DNA of 64,000 nucleotides from assembly GCF_001267535.1 (NCBI RefSeq), contig NZ_JRXE01000009.1, positions 83,104 through 147,103 of the forward strand, read 5' to 3'. The position numbers and the translations under genes were made by a program. Under the pieces are notes generated by a model. The model did no database searches, was not told the origin of the DNA, and worked only from the letters and a program-made list of their open reading frames with translations. Positions 31,610-43,059 of this stretch are shown piece after piece (within the stretch, counting starts at the first letter, position 1; each line of letters starts with the position of its first letter). Source of the DNA: Winslowiella iniecta. Its GTDB lineage: Bacteria; Pseudomonadota; Gammaproteobacteria; Enterobacterales; Enterobacteriaceae.

Positions 31610-31921
31610 ATGGCTAAGGGGCAATCATTGCAAGATCCGTTCTTAAACGCATTGCGTCGCGAACGTGTTCCGGTTTCGATTTATTTGGTGAATGGTATCA
31701 AACTGCAAGGTCAGATTGAGTCTTTTGATCAGTTTGTCATTTTGTTAAAAAACACGGTCAGCCAGATGGTGTATAAGCACGCTATCTCTACCGTTGTTCC
31801 GTCCCGTCCGGTCTCCCATCACAGTAACAATGCGGGTGGCGGAAGCAGCAACTATCATCACGGCGGTAGTAATACGGCGGCACCTTCGCAGCCACAACAA
31901 GACGGTGAGAACGCTGAGTAA
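31610..31921 (+). CDS. hfq: RNA chaperone Hfq
   Basis: A 103-residue Sm-like hexamer that pairs small RNAs with mRNAs. Sm1 ([27 protein letters not shown]) and Sm2 ([15 protein letters not shown]) are intact. The C-terminal tail is disordered and rich in His, Gly, Ser and Asn. AAGGAAAAG precedes the ATG. Located 102 bases after miaA. Confidence 0.98.
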   Translation: MAKGQSLQDPFLNALRRERVPVSIYLVNGIKLQGQIESFDQFVILLKNTVSQMVYKHAISTVVPSRPVSHHSNNAGGGSSNYHHGGSNTAAPSQPQQDGENAE

Positions 31922-31942
31922 GCGCGTTTGCCGTACTGCCTG

Positions 31943-31976
31943 GACGGGGAGTTCATTTTTCACTGAGTTCCCCGTC
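31943..31976 (+). terminator. Intercistronic hairpin between hfq and hflX
   Basis: GACGGGGA (31943-31950) pairs with TCCCCGTC (31969-31976) across an 18-base loop that can itself form TCA/TGA pairs. No T-run follows, so it may stabilise the hfq 3' end or attenuate read-through into hflX. Confidence 0.45.
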
Positions 31977-32007
31977 TCGGTTCTATTTACAATGAGAGGT
32001 CCTACGC

Positions 32008-33288
32008 TTGTTTGACCGTTACGATGCCGGTGAACAGGCCGTCCTGGTTCACATCTATTTCTCGCAAGACAAAGATATGGAAGACCTGATGGAGTTTGAA
32101 ACTCTGGTCTCTTCCGCGGGTGTCGAAGCGCTGCGTGTAGTAACAGGCAGCCGTAAAGCACCTCATCCCAAATATTTTGTCGGTGAAGGAAAGGCAGTCG
32201 AAATTGCCGATGCGGTAAAATCCAGCGGTGCATCGGTGGTGTTATTTGATCACGCCTTAACCCCGGCTCAGGAGCGAAATCTTGAGCGTCTGTGCGAGTG
32301 TCGCGTGATCGATCGCACCGGTTTAATCCTTGATATTTTTGCCCAGCGCGCCCGTACCCACGAAGGTAAATTACAGGTCGAGCTGGCTCAGCTTCGCCAT
32401 CTGGCAACCCGTCTGGTTCGTGGCTGGACGCACCTTGAACGCCAGAAAGGCGGTATTGGTTTGCGCGGCCCGGGTGAAACCCAGCTGGAAACTGACCGAC
32501 GCTTACTGCGCAATCGTATTACCCTGATTCTTTCTCGTCTGGCGCGCGTGGAAAAGCAGCGCGATCAGGGCAGACAAGCCCGCGCCAAGGCCGATGTACC
32601 GACCGTGTCGCTGGTCGGTTATACCAACGCCGGTAAATCGACGCTGTTTAACTGCATCACTTCGGCCGATGTTTACGCAGCCGACCAGCTGTTTGCCACG
32701 CTGGATCCGACCCTGCGCCGGGTTGATGTCGCGGATGTTGGCGAAGTGGTGCTGGCGGATACCGTGGGCTTTATTCGCCACCTGCCGCATGACTTAGTTG
32801 CGGCGTTTAAGGCGACGTTGCAGGAAACGCGTCAGGCCTCGCTGCTGCTGCATATTATTGATGCCGCCGATCAGCGCGTCGATGAGAATATTGAAGCGGT
32901 CGATGTGGTGCTTGAAGAGATTGAATCGGACGCGATCCCTCAGCTATTAGTGATGAATAAAATCGATATGCTGGAGGATTTTGAGCCGCGCATCGATCGC
33001 AACGAAGAAAATATGCCGGTTCGGGTCTGGTTATCGGCGCAAACCGGTGTCGGCGTGCCGCTACTGTTCCAGGCACTGACCGAACGTCTGGCTGGCGAGA
33101 TAGCGCAGTATGATTTACGTCTGCCGCCAGAAGCGGGGCGGTTACGCAGCCGTTTCTATCAGCTACAGGCGATAGAAAAAGAGTGGAATGAAGAAGATGG
33201 TAGCGTAGGTTTGCATATACGCATGCCGATTATTGACTGGCGTCGACTGTGTAAACAGGAACCGGCACTGGTGGATTACATTGTTTGA
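32008..33288 (+). CDS. hflX: Ribosome-rescue GTPase HflX
   Basis: A 426-residue GTPase that splits stalled or hibernating 70S ribosomes, notably under heat stress. The N-terminal HflX domain contains [16 protein letters not shown]; a coiled region with [18 protein letters not shown] follows, then the G domain with [15 protein letters not shown] and NKID. The start is TTG at 32008 ([18 protein letters not shown]), preceded by GAGAGGT; E. coli hflX uses the same unusual start. Confidence 0.95.
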   Translation: MFDRYDAGEQAVLVHIYFSQDKDMEDLMEFETLVSSAGVEALRVVTGSRKAPHPKYFVGEGKAVEIADAVKSSGASVVLFDHALTPAQERNLERLCECRVIDRTGLILDIFAQRARTHEGKLQVELAQLRHLATRLVRGWTHLERQKGGIGLRGPGETQLETDRRLLRNRITLILSRLARVEKQRDQGRQARAKADVPTVSLVGYTNAGKSTLFNCITSADVYAADQLFATLDPTLRRVDVADVGEVVLADTVGFIRHLPHDLVAAFKATLQETRQASLLLHIIDAADQRVDENIEAVDVVLEEIESDAIPQLLVMNKIDMLEDFEPRIDRNEENMPVRVWLSAQTGVGVPLLFQALTERLAGEIAQYDLRLPPEAGRLRSRFYQLQAIEKEWNEEDGSVGLHIRMPIIDWRRLCKQEPALVDYIV

Positions 33289-33307
33289 CTGATTTTGCCT
33301 GAAACGC

Positions 33308-33326
33308 GTATCCCGGCCTGGGATAC
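33308..33326 (+). other. Small hairpin between hflX and hflK
   Basis: GTATCCC-GGCCT-GGGATAC is a perfect 7-bp stem in the 68-base gap. It has no T-run and most likely acts at the RNA level within the operon, if at all. Confidence 0.4.
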
Positions 33327-33356
33327 CACCGCACACACAATTAATGGAGTATAAAC

Positions 33357-34622
33357 ATGGCGTGGAATCAGCCCGGGAATAACGGACAGGACCGCGACCC
33401 GTGGGGAAGCAGCAATAATCAAGGCGGCAACTCTGGGGGAAATAAGGGAGGGCGCGATAAGGGGCCTCCTGATCTTGATGATATCTTCCGTAAACTGAGC
33501 AAGAAGCTTGGTGGACTGGGCGGTGGCAAAAATAACAACAACGATAACAGTGGCGGCCAACGCTCGTCAGGGCGCGGTGGGCGTCGACTGGTCGGTATCG
33601 TTGCGGTTGCTGCCGTCGTTGTCTGGGCAGCAAGTGGTTTCTATACCATCAAAGAAGCTGAGCGCGGTGCGGTTACCCGTTTCGGCAAATTTGATCACCT
33701 GGTTGAACCGGGTCTGAACTGGAAACCGACCTTTATCGATCAGGTGCGTGCGGTTAACGTCGAAGCGGTGCGTGAACTGGCGGCATCCGGTGTGATGCTG
33801 ACGTCTGACGAAAACGTGGTGCGCGTTGAGATGAACGTCCAGTATCGCGTGACCAACCCGGAACGTTACCTGTTTGCCGTCGTCAATGCTGATGACAGCC
33901 TGCGTCAGGCGACTGACAGCGCCCTGCGTGGCGTTATCGGGCGTTCCACCATGGACCGTATCCTGACTGAAGGCCGTACCGTGGTGCGTAGTGAGACGCA
34001 GCGAGAGCTGGAAGAGACCATTCGTCCGTACGATATGGGTATCACTCTGCTGGATGTTAACTTCCAGGCGGCGCGTCCACCTGAAGAAGTGAAAGCCGCA
34101 TTTGATGATGCTATCGCGGCGCGCGAAAACCGTGAACAGTATGTTCGTGAAGCAGAAGCCTACGCCAACGAAGTTCAGCCACGTGCTAACGGTCAGGCGC
34201 AGCGTATTCTGGAAGAGGCGCGTGCTTATAAAGCCCGTACCGTACTGGAAGCTCAGGGTGAAGTGGCGCGCTTTGCCAAGCTGCTGCCGGAATATAAAGC
34301 GGCACCTGAGATTACCCGTGAACGTCTGTATATCGAAACCATGGAACGTGTGCTGAGTCAGACGCGCAAAGTGTTGGTTAACGATAAAGGTAATAACCTG
34401 ATGGTGTTGCCTCTCGACCAGCTGATGCGTGGTGGTAACGCGGGTACGCCGGGAACCAATACTCAGGACAGCAGTAGTAACAGCCTGTTGCGCCTGCCGC
34501 CGGCCTCGAACAACAGTAACGATCGCGCCAGTAGCAGTTCGTCGTTCAGTCCAGAAAACATCATGGATCAGCGCCGGGCGAATGCTCAGCGCAACGATAC
34601 CCAGCGCGAAGGGAGAGAGTAA
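33357..34622 (+). CDS. hflK: FtsH protease modulator HflK
   Basis: A 421-residue inner-membrane SPFH protein that forms the HflKC cage around FtsH. The N-terminus is Gly/Asn/Lys-rich and cytoplasmic (about 1-75), followed by a single membrane segment (VGIVAVAAVVVWAASGFYTI) and the SPFH domain (EAERGAVTRFGKF, NVQYRVTNPERYLF), then an alpha-helical segment (EAEAYANEVQPRANGQAQRI) and a Ser/Asn-rich tail. Three bases separate it from hflC. Confidence 0.96.
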   Translation: MAWNQPGNNGQDRDPWGSSNNQGGNSGGNKGGRDKGPPDLDDIFRKLSKKLGGLGGGKNNNNDNSGGQRSSGRGGRRLVGIVAVAAVVVWAASGFYTIKEAERGAVTRFGKFDHLVEPGLNWKPTFIDQVRAVNVEAVRELAASGVMLTSDENVVRVEMNVQYRVTNPERYLFAVVNADDSLRQATDSALRGVIGRSTMDRILTEGRTVVRSETQRELEETIRPYDMGITLLDVNFQAARPPEEVKAAFDDAIAARENREQYVREAEAYANEVQPRANGQAQRILEEARAYKARTVLEAQGEVARFAKLLPEYKAAPEITRERLYIETMERVLSQTRKVLVNDKGNNLMVLPLDQLMRGGNAGTPGTNTQDSSSNSLLRLPPASNNSNDRASSSSSFSPENIMDQRRANAQRNDTQREGRE

Positions 34623-34625
34623 GCG

Positions 34626-35630
34626 ATGCGTAAGCCATTAATCGTACTATTGATTGTTGTGCTGGTGGTGCTGTACGCGTCACTGTATATCGTGCAGGAA
34701 GGCCAGCGTGGCATTGTGATGCGCTTTGGTAAAGTTCTGCGCGATGATGAAAACAAACCGCTGGTGGTGTCACCAGGTCTGCACTTTAAGATTCCATTTA
34801 TCGAATCGGTGAAGACGCTGGATGCCCGTACCCAGACCATGGATAACCAGGCCGATCGCTTTGTTACCAAAGAGAAGAAAGACCTGATCGTTGATTCTTA
34901 TATCAAATGGCGGATCAGTGATTTCAGCCGCTACTACCTGGCAACCGGTGGTGGTGACGTTTCTCAGGCGGAAGTGCTGTTAAAACGTAAGTTCAGTGAC
35001 CGTCTGCGTTCTGAGATGGGTCGTCTGGATGTGAAAGATATCGTCACCGACTCGCGTGGCCGTCTGACCACCGACGTACGTGATGCGCTGAACACCGGTA
35101 GTGCGGGTAACGATGATGAAGTCGCCACCCCGGCAGCGGATGATGCGATTGCATCGGCAGCGGCACGCGTTGAGATTGAAACCAACAGCAAAGAGCCTGA
35201 GATCAATCCGAACAGTATGGCGGCGCTGGGTATTCAGGTGGTGGATGTGCGCATTAAGCAGATCAACCTGCCAACTGAAGTCTCTGACGCGATCTACAAC
35301 CGTATGCGTGCTGAACGTGAAGCGGTAGCGCGTAGCCAGCGTTCACAAGGTCAGGAAGAGGCAGAGAAACTGCGTGCTACCTCGGATTATGAAGTGACCC
35401 GTACGCTGGCAGAAGCGCAGCGTCAGGCACTGATTACCCGCGGTGAAGGCGATGCCGAAGCGGCTAAACTGTTTGCCAATGCATTCAGTCAGGATCCGGA
35501 TTTCTACGCCTTTATTCGTAGCCTGCGTGCTTACGACAGCAGCTTCAACGGCAACCGTGACGTGATGGTGCTGAGCCCGGACAGTGATTTCTTCCGCTTT
35601 ATGAAGTCACCGTCTAACGCGACGCGTTAA
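34626..35630 (+). CDS. hflC: FtsH protease modulator HflC
   Basis: A 334-residue partner of HflK. It has an N-terminal membrane anchor (about residues 4-20), the SPFH domain (EGQRGIVMRFGKV, DSYIKWRISDFSRYY) and a C-terminal helix region (EAVARSQRSQGQEEAEKL). GGGAGAGAG precedes the start, immediately after hflK. The segment GSAGNDDEVATPAADD (about residue 157) looks like a short flexible insert. Confidence 0.96.
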   Translation: MRKPLIVLLIVVLVVLYASLYIVQEGQRGIVMRFGKVLRDDENKPLVVSPGLHFKIPFIESVKTLDARTQTMDNQADRFVTKEKKDLIVDSYIKWRISDFSRYYLATGGGDVSQAEVLLKRKFSDRLRSEMGRLDVKDIVTDSRGRLTTDVRDALNTGSAGNDDEVATPAADDAIASAAARVEIETNSKEPEINPNSMAALGIQVVDVRIKQINLPTEVSDAIYNRMRAEREAVARSQRSQGQEEAEKLRATSDYEVTRTLAEAQRQALITRGEGDAEAAKLFANAFSQDPDFYAFIRSLRAYDSSFNGNRDVMVLSPDSDFFRFMKSPSNATR

Positions 35631-35651
35631 TCGTTACTGCAACAACTTTGT

Positions 35652-35680
35652 GGGCCGGAAAATATTCCGGCCCTTTTTTT
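35652..35680 (+). terminator. hflKC terminator
   Basis: GGGCCGGAA pairs with TTCCGGCCC around an AATA loop and is followed by seven T residues. A strong rho-independent terminator. Confidence 0.92.
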
Positions 35681-35692
35681 ATTGGAATCACT

Positions 35693-35899
35693 ATGAATTC
35701 GACAATATGGCTGGCGCTGGCTTTAGTGCTGGTACTGGAAGGGCTGGGCCCGATGTTATTTCCGCGCGGCTGGCGCAGCATGATCCACGCATTGACCCGG
35801 TTGCCGGATCATCTGCTGCGTCGTTTTGGCGGTGGGCTGGTGGTCGCAGGTATAGTGGTCTATTACATGATCAGTACCCATATCCAGGGGGTTTCTTAA
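35693..35899 (+). CDS. yjeT: DUF2065 family membrane protein YjeT
   Basis: A 68-residue protein with two membrane helices (STIWLALALVLVLEGLGPMLFP split around G18-P24, and GGGLVVAGIVVYYM). The motif EGLGPMLFPRGWR is the DUF2065 signature. The ATG at 35693 is preferred over upstream TTG/GTG frames that read through the hflC terminator. It lies between hflC and purA as in E. coli. Function unknown. Confidence 0.9.
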   Translation: MNSTIWLALALVLVLEGLGPMLFPRGWRSMIHALTRLPDHLLRRFGGGLVVAGIVVYYMISTHIQGVS

Positions 35900-35925
35900 T
35901 CACCGCTCTCTGGTGAAAAAAAACT

Positions 35926-35976
35926 CCGCAATCGTATGCTAAAAGTGCTGAAAGACGAAAACTACGATGGTAGAAT
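35926..35976 (+). promoter_or_regulatory. purA promoter with candidate PurR operator
   Basis: GCAATCGTATGC (35928-35939) matches 10 of 12 positions of the PurR core GCAAACGTTTGC. Downstream, CTGAAA (35948-35953), a 17-base spacer and TAGAAT (35971-35976) form a sigma-70 promoter about 30 bases before purA. E. coli purA is PurR-repressed. Confidence 0.5.
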
Positions 35977-35986
35977 CCATTTTTAA

Positions 35987-37306
<1,320 letters not shown>

Positions 37307-37316
37307 TCTCAGCACC

Positions 37317-37338
37317 GGCCGGACATTGTCCGGCCTTT
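37317..37338 (+). terminator. purA terminator
   Basis: GGCCGGAC pairs with GTCCGGCC, followed by TTTGTCT. Located 11 bases after the purA stop. Confidence 0.8.
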
Positions 37339-37442
37339 GTCTATTCGGCTTGTTGCTCCCTTCTGCCTGCAGTTCCTGCCATTTTCATTTCAACCGACAT
37401 ACCCAAAAACCTTCATCTTGCTGCCAACGTATTGTTAGCCGG

Positions 37443-37461
37443 AAGTATGATGGGGATACTT
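37443..37461. promoter_or_regulatory. Inverted repeat upstream of nsrR
   Basis: AAGTAT-N7-ATACTT is a perfect 6-bp inverted repeat about 100 bases before nsrR, in a gene-free 255-base region. It is not a good match to the E. coli NsrR consensus, so the binding protein is unknown. Confidence 0.35.
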
Positions 37462-37561
37462 GCTTAAAAAAATGCCCTGAATTTGATGGGCTGGTTTATC
37501 ATCATTTAGAGAAAATGCATCAGAGCGGATGATGCCACGCCGGTGATTCACTGAGGTAAAT

Positions 37562-38005
37562 GTGCAGCTAACGAGTTTTACAGATTACGGCCTACGCGCA
37601 CTGATCTTTCTTGCATCACTGCCTGCTGACCAAATGACCAGCATTACTGAGGTGAGCGAAACGTACAAAGTGTCACGTAATCACATGGTCAAAATCATCA
37701 ATCAACTGAGCCGTTCTGGTTATGTTGCCGCAGTACGCGGTAAAAACGGCGGCATCCGACTGGGAAGACCGGCCGGAGAGATTATTATTGGTGAGGTAGT
37801 CCGTGAGATGGAACCCTTGCAGCTGGTTAATTGCAGCAGTGAGTTCTGTCATATCACATCGGCCTGCAGGCTGAAAAAGGCGCTGCACGATGCGGTGCAG
37901 TGCTTCCTGCAGGAGCTGGACAAATATACCCTTGCCGACCTCGTGGAAGATAATCACCCGCTCTACAAATTACTGCTGGTTGAACGATCTTCAATCAGTA
38001 GCTGA
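37562..38005 (+). CDS. nsrR: Nitric-oxide-sensing repressor NsrR
   Basis: A 147-residue Rrf2-family repressor. Iron-sulfur ligands C91, C96 and C102 are present in [17 protein letters not shown]. The N-terminal winged helix contains [23 protein letters not shown] destroys the cluster and relieves repression of detoxification genes such as hmp. The start is GTG at 37562 ([14 protein letters not shown]) preceded by GAGGTAAAT. The rnr start lies 19 bases after its stop, so the two are cotranscribed. Confidence 0.96.
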   Translation: MQLTSFTDYGLRALIFLASLPADQMTSITEVSETYKVSRNHMVKIINQLSRSGYVAAVRGKNGGIRLGRPAGEIIIGEVVREMEPLQLVNCSSEFCHITSACRLKKALHDAVQCFLQELDKYTLADLVEDNHPLYKLLLVERSSISS

Positions 38006-38024
38006 TGACAACGGAGGAACCGAT

Positions 38025-40487
38025 ATGTCACAAGATCCTTTTCAGGAAAGAGAAGCTGAAAAATACGAAAACCCAATTCCCAGCCGCGAATTTATTCTTT
38101 CTCACTTAGATAAACGTGAGAAACCGGCCAGCCGCGAAGAGCTGGCAAATGAACTGGGAATGGAGGGAGAAGAACAACTTGAAGCACTGCGCCGTCGCCT
38201 GCGCGCCATGGAGCGTGACGGACAACTGGTGTTTACCCGTCGCCAGTGCTATGCGCTGCCGGAGCGTCTGGATTTACTGCGCGGGAAAGTGATTGGCCAT
38301 CGTGATGGCTATGGTTTCCTGCGTATTGAAGGCCAGAAAGATGACCTGTATCTCTCTGCTGAGCAGATGAAGGTCTGTATGCACGGTGATGTGATCCTCG
38401 CGCAGGCGATGGGTGCAGACCGTAAAGGCCGCCGTGAAGCGCGGATGGTGCGGGTGCTTGAGCCGCGCAATAACCAGATTGTTGGCCGCTACTTTACCGA
38501 TGCCGGTGCCGGATTTGTCGTGCCGGATGACAGCCGTCTGAGCTTTGATATTTTGATCCCGCCTGAGTCGATTATGGGCGCACGCATGGGCTCCGTCGTG
38601 GTCGTGGAACTGGCACAACGCCCAACGCGTCGGACCAAAGCCATTGGTCAGATCGTCGAAGTCCTCGGCGACAATATGGGCACCAGCCTGGCCGTTGATA
38701 TGGCGCTGCGCACCCATGAGATTCCGAGCGGCTGGCCGGAGCAGGTTGAGGCGGAAATCGCCAGACTGAGCGAAGAAGTGCCGGAAGAGGCGAAAAAAGG
38801 CCGCGTGGATCTGCGTGATCTGCCGCTGGTGACCATTGATGGTGAAGATGCCCGTGACTTCGATGACGCCGTATATTGCGAGAAGAAACGCGGTGGCGGC
38901 TGGCGCTTATGGGTGGCGATTGCCGACGTCAGTTATTACGTTCGTCCTGGCACGGCGCTGGATACCGAAGCGGTTAACCGTGGCACGTCAGTTTACTTCC
39001 CGTCGCAGGTTGTCCCGATGCTGCCGGAAGTGCTGTCCAACGGTCTGTGCTCACTGAACCCGCAGGTTGATCGCCTGTGTATGGTGTGTGAGATGACGAT
39101 TTCCGCCCAGGGTAAACTGACCGGCTATAAGCACTACGAAGCGGTAATGCGTTCGCATGCGCGTCTGACCTACACCAAGGTGTGGCATATTCTTGATGGC
39201 GAACAAGCGCTGCGTGAACAGTATCATTCGCAGGTTAAACATCTGGAAGAGCTGTACAGCATGTACAAAGTGCTGGAAGTGGCGCGTACCCAGCGCGGCG
39301 GTATCTCTTTCGATTCCGAAGAAGCGAAATTTATTTTTAACGCTGAACGCCGCATTGAACGCATTGAACACACGGTGCGTAACGATGCGCATAAACTGAT
39401 CGAAGAGTGCATGATCCTGGCCAACATTGCTTCGGCGCGTTTTGTTGAAAAGCATAACGAACCGGCACTGTTCCGCGATCACGATCGTCCAAGTGACGAC
39501 AACATCAAAAGTTTCCGTACCGTGCTGAGCGAGCTCGGCCTGTCGTTAAGCGGCGGCGCAAAACCGCAGCCTGTCGACTACGCGGAGCTGCTGACGCAGA
39601 TTGCCGATCGTCCCGATCACGAAATGCTGCAAACCATGCTGCTGCGCTCGATGAAGCAGGCGGTATACGATCCGGAAAACCGTGGTCACTTCGGCCTGGC
39701 GCTCGCCTCTTATGCGCACTTTACCTCGCCGATCCGCCGCTATCCCGATCTGCTGCTGCACCGTGCGATCAAGTATCTGCTGGCGCGTGAGCAGGGCACG
39801 CTGACCGGTAACACCACGCCAACCGGCGGTTACCACTACGATCTGCAGCAGATGTTGCAGCTGGGTCAGCACTGTTCGATGACCGAACGTCGTGCCGATG
39901 AGGCCACGCGTGATGTTGCCGACTGGCTGAAATGTGATTTTATGCAGGATCAGGTCGGACAGACCTTTACCGGCGTGATTGCCAGCGTCACCGGATTTGG
40001 CTTCTTCGTGCGCCTGATCGATCTGTTTATTGACGGTCTGGTACATGTCTCGACGCTCGACAACGACTACTATCGCTTTGACGCGGTAGGCCAGCGCCTG
40101 ATTGGTGAGTCTGGCGGTCAGACTTATCGTCTGGGCGATACCGTTGAAGTGCGGGTTGAAGCGGTGCATATGGATGAGCGCAAAATTGATTTTGCGTTGA
40201 TCTCAAGCCAGCGTAAACCACGCGGCGAAGGCAAAACCGAACGCGATCGTGCTAAAAAGGCCGCGCCGAAGAACGGTGGCCAACGTCGTCGTGAAGTGCG
40301 TAAAGGGGCGAATTTCGAAGCTGACAGCGCGTTCCGTCCGGCTAAAGAGGGCGAGGCTAAAGCGAAAAGCGGCAGTAAGGCGAAAAAAGATAAAAAAGCC
40401 AAAACTCCGTCAGATAAAACCCGTAAAATCGCCGCCGCGACAAAAGCCAAACGCGCAGCGAAAAAGAACAGCGACACCAGCGCATAA
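38025..40487 (+). CDS. rnr: Ribonuclease R
   Basis: An 820-residue processive 3'-5' exoribonuclease that degrades structured RNA and works with tmRNA. Order: N-terminal helix-turn-helix (about 20-85), two cold-shock domains, RNB catalytic domain with [14 protein letters not shown]1 domain ([20 protein letters not shown]), then a long Lys/Ala-rich tail from about residue 730. The ATG at 38025 follows ACGGAGG and gives [14 protein letters not shown], the family N-terminus; the longer frame from 37890 overlaps nsrR. Confidence 0.97.
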   Translation: MSQDPFQEREAEKYENPIPSREFILSHLDKREKPASREELANELGMEGEEQLEALRRRLRAMERDGQLVFTRRQCYALPERLDLLRGKVIGHRDGYGFLRIEGQKDDLYLSAEQMKVCMHGDVILAQAMGADRKGRREARMVRVLEPRNNQIVGRYFTDAGAGFVVPDDSRLSFDILIPPESIMGARMGSVVVVELAQRPTRRTKAIGQIVEVLGDNMGTSLAVDMALRTHEIPSGWPEQVEAEIARLSEEVPEEAKKGRVDLRDLPLVTIDGEDARDFDDAVYCEKKRGGGWRLWVAIADVSYYVRPGTALDTEAVNRGTSVYFPSQVVPMLPEVLSNGLCSLNPQVDRLCMVCEMTISAQGKLTGYKHYEAVMRSHARLTYTKVWHILDGEQALREQYHSQVKHLEELYSMYKVLEVARTQRGGISFDSEEAKFIFNAERRIERIEHTVRNDAHKLIEECMILANIASARFVEKHNEPALFRDHDRPSDDNIKSFRTVLSELGLSLSGGAKPQPVDYAELLTQIADRPDHEMLQTMLLRSMKQAVYDPENRGHFGLALASYAHFTSPIRRYPDLLLHRAIKYLLAREQGTLTGNTTPTGGYHYDLQQMLQLGQHCSMTERRADEATRDVADWLKCDFMQDQVGQTFTGVIASVTGFGFFVRLIDLFIDGLVHVSTLDNDYYRFDAVGQRLIGESGGQTYRLGDTVEVRVEAVHMDERKIDFALISSQRKPRGEGKTERDRAKKAAPKNGGQRRREVRKGANFEADSAFRPAKEGEAKAKSGSKAKKDKKAKTPSDKTRKIAAATKAKRAAKKNSDTSA

Positions 40488-40518
40488 CACGCGGTCCGGA
40501 TAACCCGGAACCCTGTAA

Positions 40519-40538
40519 GGGCGGCGAATAAGCCGCCC
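40519..40538. repeat. Palindromic intergenic repeat, module B (short)
   Basis: GGGCGGC-GAATAA-GCCGCCC, followed by GCAAATTGATTA. That flank matches the reversed edge of the 22971 copy (GCAAAAATGATTA). Located in the rnr-rlmB gap. Confidence 0.65.
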
Positions 40539-40563
40539 GCAAATTGATTATCGAGTTAAACAC

Positions 40564-41301
40564 ATGAGTGAAATTGTTTTTGGTATCCACGCCGTGCAGG
40601 CGCTGCTTGATAGCGATCCACAGCGCTTTCAGGAAGTTTTTATTCTGAAAGGGCGCGATGATCGTCGCCTGCAACCTTTGATCAAGGCGCTGGAAGCTCA
40701 GGGTATCGTGATCCAGGTAGCCAACCGTCAGTGGCTGGATAGCAAAGTCGAAGGTGCGGTTCATCAGGGGATCGTCGCACGCGTTAAGCCGGGCCGTCAG
40801 TATCAGGAAGGCGACCTGCCTGACCTGATTGCCGGTCTTGATCAGCCGTTTCTGCTGATCCTCGACGGCGTGACTGACCCGCATAACCTCGGTGCCTGCT
40901 TGCGCAGCGCCGATGCTGCGGGTGTTCATGCGGTAATCGTCCCGAAAGATCGCTCTGCTCAGCTTAATGCGACGGCGAAAAAAGTGGCCAGCGGCGCGGC
41001 AGAAAACGTGCCGTTGATTCGCGTCACCAACCTTGCACGTACCATGCGCGTGCTACAGGAAGCGAATGTCTGGATCGTCGGCACCGCCGGTGAAGCGGAT
41101 CACACCGTGTTCCAGAGCAAAATGACCGGCCCGATGGCGCTGGTGATGGGCGCGGAAGGCGAAGGTATGCGTCGTCTGACGCGTGAACATTGTGATGAAC
41201 TGATCAGCATCCCAATGGCGGGCAGCGTCTCTTCGCTTAACGTTTCCGTTGCCACCGGTATCTGTCTGTTTGAAGCCGTGCGTCAACGCACCAGTAAGTA
41301 A
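40564..41301 (+). CDS. rlmB: 23S rRNA (guanosine-2251-2'-O)-methyltransferase RlmB
   Basis: A 245-residue SPOUT methyltransferase. The N-terminal L30e-like domain (about 1-75) is followed by the trefoil-knot domain with the [31 protein letters not shown] and [13 protein letters not shown] motifs. It modifies G2251 in the peptidyl-transferase P-loop. It follows rnr by 76 bases as in E. coli. Confidence 0.97.
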   Translation: MSEIVFGIHAVQALLDSDPQRFQEVFILKGRDDRRLQPLIKALEAQGIVIQVANRQWLDSKVEGAVHQGIVARVKPGRQYQEGDLPDLIAGLDQPFLLILDGVTDPHNLGACLRSADAAGVHAVIVPKDRSAQLNATAKKVASGAAENVPLIRVTNLARTMRVLQEANVWIVGTAGEADHTVFQSKMTGPMALVMGAEGEGMRRLTREHCDELISIPMAGSVSSLNVSVATGICLFEAVRQRTSK

Positions 41302-41430
41302 TCTCTCCGGGGCGTGACCCACGCCCCGAATCTCTCTCCCGTTTCGGGCATATTTTTCTTCAGGCTTCATACTTCTCTTCAGGGGCGCATTTTGTCGTCC
41401 GCACCCGCCAGGGATAATGAGGGAGAAAAA

Positions 41431-43059
41431 ATGACGTGGAACACCCACACCGTTTTTAATCAACCACGCCCGCTCAGCAACAGTAATCTGTTTCTGTCCG
41501 ATACGCCGCTGCGCGAAGCCCTGATCCGTGAAGGCGCGGAGTGGGACAGCGAGTTACAGGCATCGGTCGGACAGCAGCTGGGCAGCGCCGAGTCGCTTGA
41601 ACTGGGGCGTCTGGCGAATGCCTGGCCGCCCGAGCTGCTCCGTTACAACGCCTGTGGCGAGCGGCTTGATGAGGTGCGCTTTCATCCCGCCTGGCATTTA
41701 CTGATGCAGGGATTATGTGCCAATCGCGTCCACAACCTGTGCTGGCAGGCAGATGCGCGTGTAGGGGCGTTTGTTGCCCGTGCCGCGCGCTTTATTCAGC
41801 ATGCCCAGGTTGAAGCCGGTACTCTGTGCCCGATTACCATGACCTTTGGCGCGATTCCGTTATTACAGCAGAGCCTGCCGGCGGCGTTTCACCACTGGTT
41901 GCCGGGACTGTTGTCAGATCGTTACGATGCGCATTTGCAACCGGGCGATCAAAAACGCGGTCTGTTAATTGGCATGGGAATGACTGAGAAGCAGGGCGGA
42001 ACCGACGTCCTGAGCAATACCACCTCGGCGCAACCGCTGGCTTCCCGCGGTAATGGCGAAGCCTATCGTCTGACCGGCCACAAATGGTTTTTCTCGGTGC
42101 CGCAAAGCGATGCACACCTGGTGCTGGCGCAGAGTCCGGGCGGGCTGAGCTGCTTCTTTCTGCCGCGTCTGCTGCCGGACGGCAGCCGTAACGCGATTCG
42201 CATCGAGCGCTTAAAAGAGAAGCTGGGCAATCGTTCCAATGCCAGTAGCGAAGTGGAGTTCTGTAATGCCACCGGCTGGCTGCTGGGTGAAGAGGGCGAT
42301 GGTGTGCGGCAGATCCTGAAAATGGGTGGCTATACCCGTTTTGACTGCGCGCTGGGAAGTCATGGGCTGATGCGGCGCGCATTGTCGGTTGCGCTGTATC
42401 ATGCGCATCAGCGCCAGGTGATGGGGAAAAATCTGGTCGATCAGCCGCTGATGCGCCAGGTATTGAGCGCACAGGCGTTACAACTTGAAGGGCAGACAGC
42501 CTTGCTGTTGCGGCTGGCACGCGCCTGGTCATCGCCAGCGGATGAGAGCGAGCGTGCTTTCAGCCGCCTGTTCACCCCGGCGGCCAAATATGTCATCTGC
42601 AAAAACGGCATTAATTTTGTTGGCGAAGCGATGGAAGTGCTGGGCGGCATTGGCTACTGCGAAGAGAACGAACTGCCACGCCTGTATCGTGAAATGCCGG
42701 TCAACAGTATCTGGGAAGGCTCGGGTAATGTGATGTGTCTCGATGTGCTGCGCGTGCTGGCGAAACAGCCCGGAGTGATGGAGATGCTGAACCGCGAGTT
42801 TGACGCGGTAAAAGGCGTCAATCGCCACTTCGACAGCGGCTGGCGACAGCTGAAACTGCGGCTGCGCAAACCGCAGGAAGCACAGGCGCGGGAGATCACC
42901 AGCCTGCTGCTGCGGCTGGCAGAGGGTGCGCAGCTGCTGAAAAGCCTCGACCCCCCGCTGGCCGATGCCTGGTGCCGCCAGATGCTGGACAGACGCGGCA
43001 CCAGCACCCTGAGCGAGGATAACTGCGCACGTCTATTGCTGCGTGCTACCGGCGGCTGA
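41431..43059 (+). CDS. aidB: AidB, acyl-CoA dehydrogenase-like alkylation response protein
   Basis: A 542-residue flavoprotein of the acyl-CoA dehydrogenase superfamily that binds DNA in E. coli and is induced by alkylation under Ada control. N-terminal TWNTHTVFNQPRPL, the MTEKQGGTDVLSNTT flavin-region motif and EVLGGIGYCEENELPRLYREMPVNSIWEGSG are AidB signatures. The ATG at 41431 follows GGGAGAAAAA and fits the E. coli length of 541. The last 27 bases overlap the opposing bsmA gene. Confidence 0.95.
   Translation: MTWNTHTVFNQPRPLSNSNLFLSDTPLREALIREGAEWDSELQASVGQQLGSAESLELGRLANAWPPELLRYNACGERLDEVRFHPAWHLLMQGLCANRVHNLCWQADARVGAFVARAARFIQHAQVEAGTLCPITMTFGAIPLLQQSLPAAFHHWLPGLLSDRYDAHLQPGDQKRGLLIGMGMTEKQGGTDVLSNTTSAQPLASRGNGEAYRLTGHKWFFSVPQSDAHLVLAQSPGGLSCFFLPRLLPDGSRNAIRIERLKEKLGNRSNASSEVEFCNATGWLLGEEGDGVRQILKMGGYTRFDCALGSHGLMRRALSVALYHAHQRQVMGKNLVDQPLMRQVLSAQALQLEGQTALLLRLARAWSSPADESERAFSRLFTPAAKYVICKNGINFVGEAMEVLGGIGYCEENELPRLYREMPVNSIWEGSGNVMCLDVLRVLAKQPGVMEMLNREFDAVKGVNRHFDSGWRQLKLRLRKPQEAQAREITSLLLRLAEGAQLLKSLDPPLADAWCRQMLDRRGTSTLSEDNCARLLLRATGG

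Noticed and set aside
33163-33633. A 156-codon minus-strand frame across the hflX-hflK junction.
   Set aside because: Antisense to two well-supported genes and rich in Arg and Cys as expected for a shadow frame.
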